Shown: piece by piece, positions 45,913-56,103 of the stretch
Position numbering within the stretch: the stretch's first letter is position 1
Layout: each line of letters starts with the position of its first letter
From: Aporrectodea caliginosa
Taxonomy: Eukaryota > Annelida > Clitellata > Crassiclitellata > Lumbricidae
DNA: 64,000 nucleotides
Direction of reading: 5' to 3'
Assembly: GCA_020284085.1 (NCBI GenBank)
Contig: JACEVL010000973.1
Span: forward strand, 62,001-126,000
Notes under the pieces: model-generated
Database searches by the model: none
Seen by the model: the letters and a program-made list of their open reading frames with translations, nothing else
What the model was told of the DNA's origin: nothing
Translations under genes and position numbers: made by a program

Positions 45913-46110
45913 ATTATATCATCATCATCATCATCATCATCGTAAGTTCCTGACGCCAACCATTTGGCGGCGATGGGTACGAATCAATTATCTCAGTTGT
46001 CCTTGTCATTTGTCAAGTCCATTGCTCCTCTTAGTGTTAGTACAAATTATTGTATTTCCTCATTTATATCTATGCAATGTAGTCTTATATTATGTATCCA
46101 GCGTTACGTA
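45913..46110 (-). mobile_element. RTE-like LINE 3' end fragment with (ATC)n tail
   Basis: An (ATC)n run at 45920-45943 followed by CGTAAGTTCCTGACGCCAAC and the family blocks in reverse. The microsatellite is the element's own tail. Confidence 0.75.
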
Positions 46111-46499
46111 GACACTCACACTGATCATTCATAATGAAAAAAGGCTGTGAAAATAAGGGATTAGGATAGGAATATATATTGGATGTGGGTAAAAAAGTTG
46201 TGAGTTAAAAAAGATGATTTTTTGGGGGGAAAAAACAATGAATTTGAACAATTAGATTGAGTTTATTTTTGGTGAGTTTTGAGAAACAGGCATACTAAAG
46301 TTGTTCAGATGCTCATCACAAGAATTTGGAAAGATGAACAGAATATGGAGAAGGAGATAAGTTGCAACAAAACCTGGGCAAACAATACAAGATGATGATA
46401 TAACTGATTTTCATAAATGGATGAAAATGCTGGGCAGTATGAAAACAAATGAGAAAAGACATTCTCACAGCAGAAATGCGTTAGCAGCAGAATATTGCA

Positions 46500-47190
46500 G
46501 GAATTTTAAAGAGTAGGGAAGACTAGAATAGATGACATGAGACAGCTGTTAGGTATTGGGCTAGATAAAGTCACTGAGCAAAGACTAAGAGTAGAGAATA
46601 GAGTAGAGAATGCCAGTTGATTGAATTCCGCACAATGCACTACATCTAAGATTTGAGGCAAAGATAAACAACATTCGATCAGAGCTCGATGGGTACGCGT
46701 ACCCTAAAATAGAATACGTTAAAATACGTACGTACCTTTCAGTCTTATAGAATACGCGTATGGTACGACTTCATACGCCGAAAATTTTGTTTATGGTTTA
46801 CTCGGCGACCCATTTAGCCTACGTATAATCTGACATTAGTGCATTAAGTGCAATGTATGCTGGATAAACATAGACCTACAATATAGCATTGCAGCAATTT
46901 ACTACCTGTATAATACTGGGTTGTGGTTGTTTGCTTAAATTAAATTGAACATTCTTATAATAAGCAATGACGTGGTTAACGTATTTTTGTATTGTTTACG
47001 TACCCTAAAATAGGGTACGTTAAAAGATTACGTACCTTTCTAAAATAGAATACGATGATGATGATGTACCCTCGAGCTTTGATGCAGATCATTTGTTGAA
47101 CACATCCCAGCCAAAGGGCTGGTGTCAGGAACTGATGGTGGTGGTGGTGGTGGTGGTGTCAGGAAGTGGTGGTGGTGGTGAATATTTGAT
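46500..47190 (+). mobile_element. RTE-like LINE fragment split by a hAT-like element
   Basis: 46500-46680 matches the inner part of the LINE end on the forward strand (AGAATGCCAGTTGATTGAAT, then CGCACAATGCACTACAT). 47087-47190 has the final AGATCATTTGTTGAAC and CTGGTGTCAGGAACTGATGG part, with a GGT-rich tail. The intervening 46682-47086 is the hAT-like element. Confidence 0.6.
46682..47086. mobile_element. hAT-like element splitting a LINE
   Basis: Ends CAGAGCTCGATGGGTAC and GTACCCTCGAGCTTTG are inverted apart from one indel and one or two mismatches. The interior holds two copies of a GTACCCTAAAATAG ... TACGTACCTTTC block. I could not find a clean 8-bp duplication. LINE-derived sequence lies on both sides with some LINE sequence missing, so insertion may have been followed by a deletion. 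Confidence 0.55.
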
Positions 47191-48254
47191 GATGATGGTG
47201 ATGATGACAATGATGATGATTGGGATAATTCTTCTATCTGCGGAAAGTTAGATGAAATCGTGTTCTTTGATTGACAGAGTTTAAATGAAGTTTCCATTAA
47301 CCGCTCTCTCGTCTTGGGTGGACATTAGAGTCATTGCCTGTGAAGACCAGGTTTTGACAATAAACGGGTGAATTGGATTGAATCCATTGGATCTGTTGGC
47401 CGACATAAGGCAGGAGGAGGTTCATAAGTCACGTCAATTCTCGGTTAGATCCGGGTCTTGTTGCTGTGTGGCCCAGCCGAGCTTTGATGATTCTGCAGTA
47501 TTGGCCTTTGGACAATTGACTCTGATGCTATCCTATCTGTGTTCTGGTTCCCAGGGTCTTCGGTCGACTGGTTCCCTTGGGCCGGACTGGTGCCACTGCG
47601 TGCTAGACAGGCGTCTCCGTTCTGCCGGTATAAAGCATGGCCTGTCCAAGTGAAACCAGTTGCCGGAGAAATTCTGTGGATTCAACGATAGAATAAGTGA
47701 TGAGTTTAGAAGTAGGTGGAAGAGCCGCCGTGCCAGATACACCTAAATCAGTCTGCAAGTATGTATCTGTGTTCGGTGAGACCTTGCATTGTATTTGTGG
47801 TTTTATATAGTGACTGTAATTTGTGATTGTTAATTTCAATTGTGCCTCTAGTGTGATTTGTATGTATTGTGTTCAATGCTACATGCTTCGATTTTGTAAT
47901 TGTCAGTTGGTAATTTGTAAGGGCATATTTATGTAAATGTAAATCGAACATTTATATAGTGCCTCTCAATATCAGCAGTGCTCTCACCATTTAAATGGTG
48001 CATTGCTAAGAATGCTAAGCATAGATGGTCCTGAGGTACAAGATGAAAGTTTTGAAACGACAAGTAGGTCATGCTAAAGGTTGCATGGATGACCCTGTTC
48101 CAGACTCTCTGGTGCCAGTGATACTCTCTTGAGAGCATGGTGAGGCTTCCATGTTGCACTGTGGACACAAGGGACGGTCCTATGGCCAGATGACCCCATT
48201 GACCCTATTTTGCAGAGCAAAGAGGTCTGTGGCTAGGTACGAATGACACTGGAA

Positions 48255-48284
48255 TAATGTACCGGTAGATATATATTATATATG

Positions 48285-48316
<32 letters not shown>

Positions 48317-48335
48317 ATATATATCTTGTATATAT
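48255..48335 (+). repeat. (AT)n / (ATGT)n tract
   Basis: Alternating AT run, locally self-complementary. A further AT palindrome lies at 48545-48600. Confidence 0.85.
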
Positions 48336-48689
48336 AAAAATATAAGACCAGGTGAAGAACAGGTGGTTACATAGGCATGCATTGCACTTGATAACTTGCA
48401 AATGTACATGTATGTCTGTGTGGATGTATTGCATGTGTGAATTTGTATGCAGGTAACTGGACTAGTAAGTAACTAGGCATTGGTTTAGCCATTGATATAA
48501 GACCTTCTAACTCACTTCTTGAAGGCAGGTATTTCTAGATGTACGTATAATATATGGTATATTTTACATATATAATATACACCATATATTATATGTACAC
48601 CTTCTTCTCCTTGATACACGTGTGTGTGTGTGTGTACATACACCATATTGGATGTATGCACCTCAGTCTATTTGGTGTGGTGTATGCAC

Positions 48690-48890
48690 ACATGCTTTTT
48701 CGGTTGTGGGACCTTCCATCTGGAATGATCTCCCGCCTAAGCTCCGCTCTTTACTTGTGATCCATCCTGCAGGGTTCTACAAGTCCCTCAAGTCTTTTTT
48801 CTTTAGTCGTGGCTGGGCCGGGAGCGCTTCTGAGTAGCTTCTTGAAGAAGCGCTATATAAATGCTCTGAATGAATGAATGAGTGTGTATA
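48690..48890 (+). mobile_element. LINE 3' end (CR1/L2-type), second copy
   Basis: Encodes FSVVGPSIWNDLPPKLRSLL and FYKSLKSFFFSRGWAGSASE, then stop. The 3' end is GGAGCGCTTCTGAGTAGCTT, GCGCTATATAAATGCTC, (TGAA)n. Same family as 3540-3765. Confidence 0.78.
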
Positions 48891-49529
48891 TATGTGTGTG
48901 TAGTAGCATGGTAATGCATTTCAAGGACCTCTTGAAGGTTGTTTATCCAGTTGTCTTTGTCTGGCTCTGTGATACTCCAGCGTTGCTGCTGCTCGGTCTG
49001 TGAATGCTTAAATAAACATCATGCAATGCTAGTCAGACGAAATTATTGTTTAAATAAGTGCTGACCGAAGAAACATGCTGCATCTTAAGCGCCTCTGATG
49101 TTTTGGTTTTAATGGATGAATTGGGAAGGGTTTCTAAATGTCAGTTTTACCCATTACTTGCACACAGCAGAAGATATTGGAATTTCTTGGCTTGTGTAGT
49201 TTACCAATTCCTTGGCTGCTTTGAAATAGAATATCCAGAGTTCGTTTGTTAAGACTGACATACTTATGCCTCTGGGCTGACTCTTTGTCTCATACCAAAG
49301 ACTTACTGGACAAATACAGGCCTAGTCCGGTGCAAGTCTTAAGTTGTATGCTGTACTAGTCTTAAGTAGTATGTTGTGATCATACTGAGAAAAATACTTT
49401 AGCTGTTGGTGGTAGTTGTGAAGTTGAAATACTAGGTATCAACAAACCTGTATGATTTGCGCCTTGACGGTGTCAGAGCCATTGCTCAAAGGACAATAAC
49501 AATGCATTCTAGAATTGAACGTTGTTCCA

Positions 49530-49915
49530 CTGTCCAATCAATATCCTCTGTCCAATATCATCTTTCAAATGTCTTCTGTCCATTGTCCTCTGCTCATTGT
49601 CCCTTTCAAATGCCCTATGTCCATTGTCCTCTGTTTGTGTCCCTGTCAAATGTCCTCTGTCCAATGTCCTCTCTCAAATGTCCTCTGTCCAATGTCCTCT
49701 TTCAGATGTCCTCTGTCCATTGTCCTCTGTTTGTGTCCCTGTCAAATGTCCTCCGTCCAATGTCCTCTCTCAAATGTCCTCTGTCCAATGTCCTCTTTCA
49801 GATGTCCTCTGCCATTGTCCTCTGTTTGTGTCCCTGTCAAATGTCCTCTGTCCAATGTCCTCTGTTCAATGTCCTCTCTCAAATGTCCAATGTCCTCTAT
49901 CCATTATCCTCTGCA
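49530..49915 (+). repeat. Higher-order minisatellite, 96-bp unit of TGTCC motifs
   Basis: TCCTCTGTTTGTGTCCCTGT recurs at 49628, 49724 and 49818 (spacing 96 and 94). Inside, shorter TGTCCAATGTCCTC and CAAATGTCCTCTG modules alternate. It gives open frames in all three forward frames, which are not genes. Confidence 0.8.
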
Positions 49916-50289
49916 CCTTTTCATGTGTTGCTCCGTACCTCAACAAGTGGCTGATGATCAGAGTTGTTGATTTGGTGATATTGATGTTCTGGTAATTGTC
50001 AGTGTTTAGAGCAATTGAGGATCATTTTGGCCATACACGGTGAGGATGATGAAGTCATTTAGCCCTAATGGTAGTAGGAGGGCCCAGAGGACCAGCCCCA
50101 CAGACACCCGCCAATGGGGGTACATTATGAGGACATCTCTCCCTATGACCTTATGGATGCTCAATAGAAACGACAACTTGGCTGATTATGTGCGGAATAG
50201 AAATAGATTGCAATATAATACTACTGTAGGTACAACTATGTCAGGCAATTGATAAATCGACCACATCTGCCTATGTCTGGGTTTGTATA

Positions 50290-50432
50290 TGCCTGCATTT
50301 TTGTGCTTGTGTGTGCCTGTATTTGTGTGTGTGTGTGTTTGTATGTGCCTGTGTTTTGTGTGTGTGTGTGTGTGTGTGACACTGTGTGTGTGTTTGTGTG
50401 TGTCTGTGTGTATATATATATATATATATGGC
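50290..50432 (+). repeat. (GT)n followed by (AT)n
   Basis: GT-rich to about 50410, then pure AT to 50430. Confidence 0.9.
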
Positions 50433-50788
50433 TGTGTGGCTGCAGATGATCTGGAGATGTGATGTATACATATATGCAGATACTGTGTATGTACATGAGC
50501 ATGAATTTCACTGTGTCTATATCTGGGAAGGAGTGTGAGTTGATGATGGCCCAATTGACCACGGCTACTCCGTCCCATCTACTCCATTACCTCTTCCCTT
50601 CCTCATCGTCCTTCTCCTCCTCTTCTTCTGACCTCTTGTGGTCCTTGTCCCTTCCCTTCTCGTACAGGAGTGGTCTTCCTCGTTCCCTGCCGTCTAAACT
50701 GGTCCAATTATCATTTCATTGCAATGAAATGCTTAATTATCTGGACTGACGGACTCCAGACGACCTTTCCGCCATCAGTCCGTTAGGA

Positions 50789-50821
50789 ATGATGGATGGT
50801 CCACAGCAGCAGCAGCAGTAG
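50789..50821 (+). CDS. Short upstream ORF (10 codons) before the 51069 candidate exon
   Basis: ATG ATG GAT GGT CCA followed by five CAG codons and TAG. It lies 248 bases upstream of the 51069 ATG, in the GC-rich leader-like segment. If that leader is transcribed, this would be a small upstream ORF that could dampen translation. It may equally be a chance product of the CAG repeat. Confidence 0.25.
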   Translation: MMDGPQQQQQ

Positions 50822-51068
50822 CAGCGTTCCTGGGAATCCAACGGAAGAGAGAGGCAGTCTTTGGCTGAGCCGAGATTTCGGTTATTTGGTCTGACGAAGG
50901 AGGAGTAACTCCATCGGACTCAGCTCGTAAGCTCTTTGCTTGGCTGCCGGACGGAAGGAGGGCCAGGGAGGGACTTGGGACTTGGAGGAGGGAGACGGAG
51001 AGGAGGAGGGTTTGCGTTTATCGTCGGTAGAGGGAGAGGAGTCGGTCGTTGTTGTACTTGTTCTACGG

Positions 51069-51281
51069 ATGGATCTCCAGTCGGAATACTTGCGCTACTA
51101 CGAGACAATGCGACGCAAGAAGAAGCGAAGGCAACTTGGAGACAGTTGGGAGGAGTACCTCGTTCCAGGGGCTGGAGGAGGAGGAGGAGGAGGAGGTGGA
51201 GGTGGTGGTGGGGCAAGGGAGTACCACTCGCTTGATCGACCATGGAGATCTGAAGAACATGAGGCAGCATGGGCCTACAAG
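51069..51281 (+). CDS. Candidate alternative first exon (71 codons)
   Basis: The ATG at 51069 (G at +4) opens a frame of exactly 71 codons, ending TAC AAG|GTAAGG with a strong donor. The protein starts MDLQSEYLRYYETMRRKKKR, is basic and Tyr-rich, has WEEYLVP, then a run of about 13 Gly (51177-51216), then REYHSLDRPWRSEEHEAAWA. I do not recognise a domain. An in-frame TAA at 50928 lies upstream and there is no earlier in-frame ATG, so this is the natural start. The preceding 300 bases are GC-rich and look like a leader. The phase-0 end equals that of liprin-beta exon 2, so this exon could replace exons 1 and 2 as an alternative start of the same gene. It could also be the first exon of an unrelated gene. 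Confidence 0.5.
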
Positions 51282-51303
51282 GTAAGGACTGGTTCCTCAA
51301 GGT

Positions 51304-51395
51304 TAGTTGCTGTTTAACGACGCTTGGTCATAGCAGATATGATTGGGGTCACCCTCCTCGTTTTTCCAGGCTTGGGACTGGCAGTACCAGAGTAC
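51304..51395 (+). repeat. Rep-D copy, 22 bases behind the 51281 donor
   Basis: GTTGCTGTTTAACGACGCTT, TCACCCTCCTCGTTTTTCC and AGGCTTGGGACTGGCAGTAC. Confidence 0.65.
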
Positions 51396-51428
51396 GAGCA
51401 GTTGCGTAGATGTGGTTCTAGATATTAA

Positions 51429-52086
51429 CCCTTTAACCGTCGCAAGCCAAGAAATCCGGGTGCCTCACCATAATAATATTATTGGTAAAAATAACGTAAT
51501 TTTTGTGGTTTATTGTTAGTTGCGTAATTATTTTTTGACATTTACTGATCACGTATAAACCAACATAACAGCACATATTTACTCAGATCTATTATTGTTC
51601 CACAGGCCATTGTCTGTCTGTAGTTTAGGTAGTCATAGGCCTACAACCGACAGCTGGAGTTCCAGTTGTCCATGAACACTGTACGACCACTGTTAAGGTA
51701 GATGAAGTGCAAGATATATAACAATCTTCTTAGTAATGCCAAAGTTCTTGCATTCTGCCGGTAATATCACATCCATGGATGTTTGCGGGTCCTAAAACTG
51801 CTTGTAAGACTTCTTCGCTTGTAAACTTCCGTTTCGCCATTTTGTACTTTTACTATACGTCACCGGTTGCATAGCGATCAGACCGGAAGTAGCCGGGGTT
51901 AAAAAAATTTCCGTCCAAATATAGCCTATGACATCCTCTGCTAATATAATATACGCCATACTGCATGAAATACACCACGCTAGCACTATGCCTGAGTCAT
52001 TATGTTTATGCCGGATTAATCCGGCGCTAAGGCGTGAGGATTTTTAGCTGGCACCGGATATATCCGGCATTATGGCGGTTAAGCGG
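51429..52086. mobile_element. piggyBac-like MITE (658 bp)
   Basis: The element sits between two TTAA tetranucleotides (51425-51428 and 52087-52090), the piggyBac target. Its ends are CCCTTTAACCGTC and GGCGGTTAAGCGG (9 of 13 inverted). Inner GGATTAATCCGG and GGATATATCCGG palindromes lie near the right end. No transposase ORF was seen. Confidence 0.7.
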
Positions 52087-52959
52087 TTAATATATATAGC
52101 AGTCCATGGGTGGTCATATGGACAGCAATTTCGTTGCTGAAGCATAATGTTTGGTCTTATAGTTACTGAGCATGGCTTAAGGTTTGGGTTAGATTCAGGG
52201 CATGTCAGAGGGTAATGAAATGAAGTTGGCTGTTTGAGGTGCTCTTTTCAGCCGTCTGATGAGATTTCTTTCTGTAGGCTTTCCTTGAAGCATGGTCCTT
52301 GGGCCAGAGCAGGGTCTAAAGTGCTACGTATCTCTTCCTTAGAGCAAGGAAGCCCACCAACGCTGGGAAGAGGAGTCAGCTGATCACGGCGGCCGCTTTC
52401 AGTGTATAAGAGAGAAGTGTTGTAACACTACCACAAGTTGCAGGTTGAGATGGGATGAAACAAGTATTGGCTTCCCAACATAGTGGACAGACAGTTTATG
52501 TACGGTAGCTGAACATTTTAAGACTACTCATAAAACAATTGTTTTACTGAATCTAACTTTCTCTATTGTTATGACCTTTTAAAAGTCTCCTCCTCAGTCG
52601 TGGATCCACATTCTGCACCTAACAGCCTCTGTCTGTGTCTGCTATGATCAGATTATGTTTTTGAAGAGTACATATCCTTTCACCTTAGTTAGTATTATTG
52701 TCTGTTACGTAGTGAGCTACTTTGTATTCATGGAACTTTGGTTATGACCAGAGGGCTCTGGTAGGGTTACATTGTTATGTGTTCCTGTTACAGCATGGTC
52801 CTATTAAATGTGAAATGCATGTTCCATGCCACTTCGTATAAGATTTATTGTTATAATGATGCATCATTTGAGGAGGTTCCAGTGTATGTACACATACAAT
52901 GTCATACTTGTATTGTATGCACACCCCTGTATATATACAATAGTATATATGACGACTAG

Positions 52960-53130
52960 ACTAATATACACATATATACATATATATATGTATCTATTCA
53001 AATATATTGATGCATTTACAATTATATATAATTATATACCATATATATATATATATATATATGCACTATTTATATATACACATATAATATTATGTCATAT
53101 ATATATATATATGTATATAATATATATATT
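52960..53130 (+). repeat. AT-rich alternating tract
   Basis: ATATATAC and TATATATAT runs with little else. Confidence 0.85.
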
Positions 53131-53404
53131 TACATGATGTGTGTGTGTGTGGTATGAAGTAGTGGATGAATGCCAGGTGTGGTTGCATTTGTGCATACAT
53201 GTGCATCTGTATGTTATTGATTTCCATCTACCTTGTCTGTCTGGCATTGGAAGAGGAGGAGGAGAGGATGAGGAGCAGTAGCTGCTGCTTCCTTCCCAGA
53301 AAGGAAGAGGGAAGAGCACTGGAAGAACCAAGACCAGGTTTAATGATAATCGTCAGCTGACATATCCACATCACTCTCCTCACCAGATCAACTTTCATAG
53401 ACAG

Positions 53405-53692
53405 CTCTCTGTCTCTCTCTCTGCCTGTCTCTCTCTCTGTCTCTCTCTGTCTCTTTGTTTCTCTAGGTCTGCCTGTCTGTCTGTTGGTCTCTATATCTGT
53501 CTATGTCTCTGCCTGTCTCTGTCTGCCTGTCTCTCTGTCTGTCTCTCTGTCTATGTCTCTGCCTCTGTCTGTCTCTCTGTCTATGTCTCTGTCTATGTCT
53601 TTCTGTTTCTCTGCCTGTTTCTGTCTAGGTTTCTGTCTATTTGTCTGTCTGTCTGTCTCTATCTCTCTGTCTCCGTCTGTCTTTCTCTCCCC
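53405..53692 (+). repeat. (CTGT/CTCT)n tract
   Basis: CTGTCTCT modules over nearly 290 bases. It explains the Ser/Val/Leu-rich frame. Confidence 0.9.
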
Positions 53693-53834
53693 ACTGCTTT
53701 TCCCAAGCGATGGCAAACAGTGGCCACATCAATTACTTCTGCTTACTGACTAGACTGTGCTTCTTAAATTAATGTCTCCTGAAGGCCAGACACTTGTGCC
53801 ACTAGAAAGAGCTGTTTGGTAATGAAGAATGGTC

Positions 53835-53929
53835 TGCCTACTGAGGCTATGGAAAATGAAGTCCTAACACTTCATTGCCATGGCTACCTGAAAGGTTGGC
53901 TTAAGGGTCTGCTCTCTATCCTCTTATAA
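53835..53929 (+). mobile_element. SINE-A tail fragment
   Basis: GAAAATGAAGTCCTAACACT, CATTGCCATGGCTACCTG and GGCTTAAGGGTCTGCTC. A hAT element starts immediately behind it. Confidence 0.6.
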
Positions 53930-53937
53930 TATTATTG

Positions 53938-54415
53938 CAGTCGTTTTCAAACTTTATTTTTATTGTACCACCAGGTAAAAAATTGAATGTTGGCGTACCA
54001 GTAGCAAAGGTCAGATAAAAAACAACAGGCGAGCAGGAAGTCCCCTTGCAGTTAATTATTAGGGGAACATCGCAAGTTCTCTTGCAGGTTCTGGGATGGG
54101 TATTAGAGTGGTAGGTAGACAAATTTAGAAATTAATATATAATTTTCAGAATGTAGTCATGTGAACAAAAGGAAATTTAATAAAATCACTGTTAGAAAGT
54201 CTTAATGTGATTGTGGACTTGTTTCAACAAGCACTATTTACAATATCTGTTTCAATAATTGTCAATTTCAAATGCAAATCTTAACATAGAATATCTAATC
54301 AAAGAAAGATGGGCACAAACTCAAGGAAAATTTAATTTTTTTCATTTTTTCGCATACCACTTAGTGACACATAGTGTACCCCTAGTGGTATGAGTGCAAC
54401 CATTTGAAACCACTG
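53938..54415. mobile_element. hAT-like element (478 bp)
   Basis: Ends CAGTCGTTTTCAAACTTT and CATTTGAAACCACTG are hAT-type inverted ends. The flanks TATTATTG and TATCATTG match at 7 of 8. The inner GTACCACC / GGTGGTA-like subterminal sequence (TTGTACCACCAGG, GTACCCCTAGTGGTA) is also inverted. It lies directly behind a SINE-A tail. Confidence 0.78.
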
Positions 54416-54519
54416 TATCATTGCATAGACTGAAATTATAAGTTGTTTACACTGTCTGTTGAACTCTCTAGTTGTCTTCTGAGTTAAGTGGAAAGACCGG
54501 TATAATGGGTGCCATGCTG

Positions 54520-54874
54520 GTTGTGTTTTGGTGTGTTTGGCTGGTTGTGTTTTGGTGTGTTTGGCTGGTTGTGTTTTGGTGTGTTTGGCTGGTTGTGTTT
54601 TGGTGTGTTTGGCTGGTTGTGTTTTGGTGTGTTTGGCTGGTTGTGTTTTGGTGTGTTTGGCTGGTTGTGTTTTGGTGTGTTTGGCTGGTTGTGTTTTGGT
54701 GTGTTTGGCTGGTTGTGTTTTGGTGTGTTTGGCTGGTTGTGTTTTGGTGTGTTTGGCTGGTTGTGTTTTGGTGTGTTTGGCTGGTTGTATTTTGGTGTGT
54801 TTGGCTGGTTGTGTTTTGGTGTGTTTGGCTGGTTGTGTTTTGTTGTGTTTGGCTGGTTGTGTGTTGTTGTGTTG
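54520..54874 (+). repeat. 24-bp minisatellite, 14 to 15 copies
   Basis: The unit is GGTTGTGTTTTGGTGTGT plus TTGGCT. Only isolated substitutions occur before the last two units. As 24 is a multiple of three, each frame stays open (VVFWCVWL on one strand, TSQTHQNT on the other); these frames are a by-product. Confidence 0.9.
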
Positions 54875-56103
54875 CCCTTGAGCAGACTGGCCACACTAAT
54901 GTCTAGAGTATGGCAAGACTTTGTATTGGTTGTTCTTGATGCTATTAAATGTGTGTTGTATAGGTTGAGGCTGAGTTTAGGGAAGGTTGGTACTTATCCA
55001 CTGTTTGCTTCGTCTCTTCTTCTTGGTGGGTAATCGAAGCCACCTGAGAATAGAGAGTCTTAATTGCCTACATCCTGTACTTTGCTCCCAGGTGCTCACG
55101 AGCTGAGCTGATCGGGTGTACCAGTTCCCGGTTACAGAGGCTGACTGCAACGGTAGAGGGATAAGGTACTAGCTGAAAGGAGTTGAGCATCTCTGGCTAG
55201 CTACAGAGGCTGCGCTAATGTTGTGCTTGGGTACATAATGAGATTTGCTATGACTATTGTAGTGAGGTTCCATTGAGACAACATTTATACAAGACAATGC
55301 AACTGTAATTTGATCTCTGAAAATAAACAAGCTTTGATTTGATTTGATTGATTTGATAATGCCCTCTTTACAAAGTTCAGAAGTGAACATTGAAGCAGGA
55401 CAACCATCAAGAACCATAAGTAGACGGGAAGAGGTAAGTTTTCAGTTTAGAGTGAAAGGCAGTCTTGCTAAGAGAGTTGCAAGCATGAGGAGGTAGAGTT
55501 CCAGACGTTGTGGTCTTCTGGTTGGAGGCTGCTATTTGCTTTCTGCTTCAGTCATGATTCAGATGTCCTTTCAGTGATTCTTGATTTTTTATTATTATTA
55601 TTGCAAATATTTTTAACAAGATCACACAGAGTCTGAGGCGCCATGGTCGGTCAACAGGTGAAGACCAGTTTCATATCCCAGCTGTTTGGAAGCCAATAAG
55701 CAATAGTGATGAGTTTCCTAACAGGGTCTTGGCTGTCTTTGGATATTTGGTTTACAGTGTGCAACTTAGGACTCTATTCAAATGTGATTTCTTTTTATTA
55801 GGTATTAAGTTAACTGACTGAAAGATTAAATGGACTGTGTGATTTGTGGTTGTGGTAAATTTCTAAATTATTTACTGTCTGATTAACTTGCTGATTGGAC
55901 TGATTGATAAATGAATCAATTTTGATTGATTGCTTGAGAAGTAAATATTTCATATTTTCAGTATATATTTCATACTTTTATGCTGTGTTTTGTGATCAAA
56001 GAGTATCTACAAGCTTTGAGTAGTGCTTTACTTAATATGTTGTCAAAACTTTAGTAAAACATGGGTGAGGTACTCAAGCCCTTCTGAGTGGGTACCCGAC
56101 AAC

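Noticed and set aside
49457..49995. Three forward frames of about 150-165 residues with repeated CPLSNVL-type text
   Set aside because: Product of the TGTCC higher-order repeat; all frames look alike and none starts in a gene-like context.
50186..50578. 130-residue Thr/His-rich minus-strand frame
   Set aside because: Lies over (GT)n and (AT)n runs.
54468..55033. Five overlapping frames of 117-174 residues with 8-residue repeats
   Set aside because: A 24-bp minisatellite keeps all frames open. Opposite strands are equally open, so this is no sign of a repeat protein.
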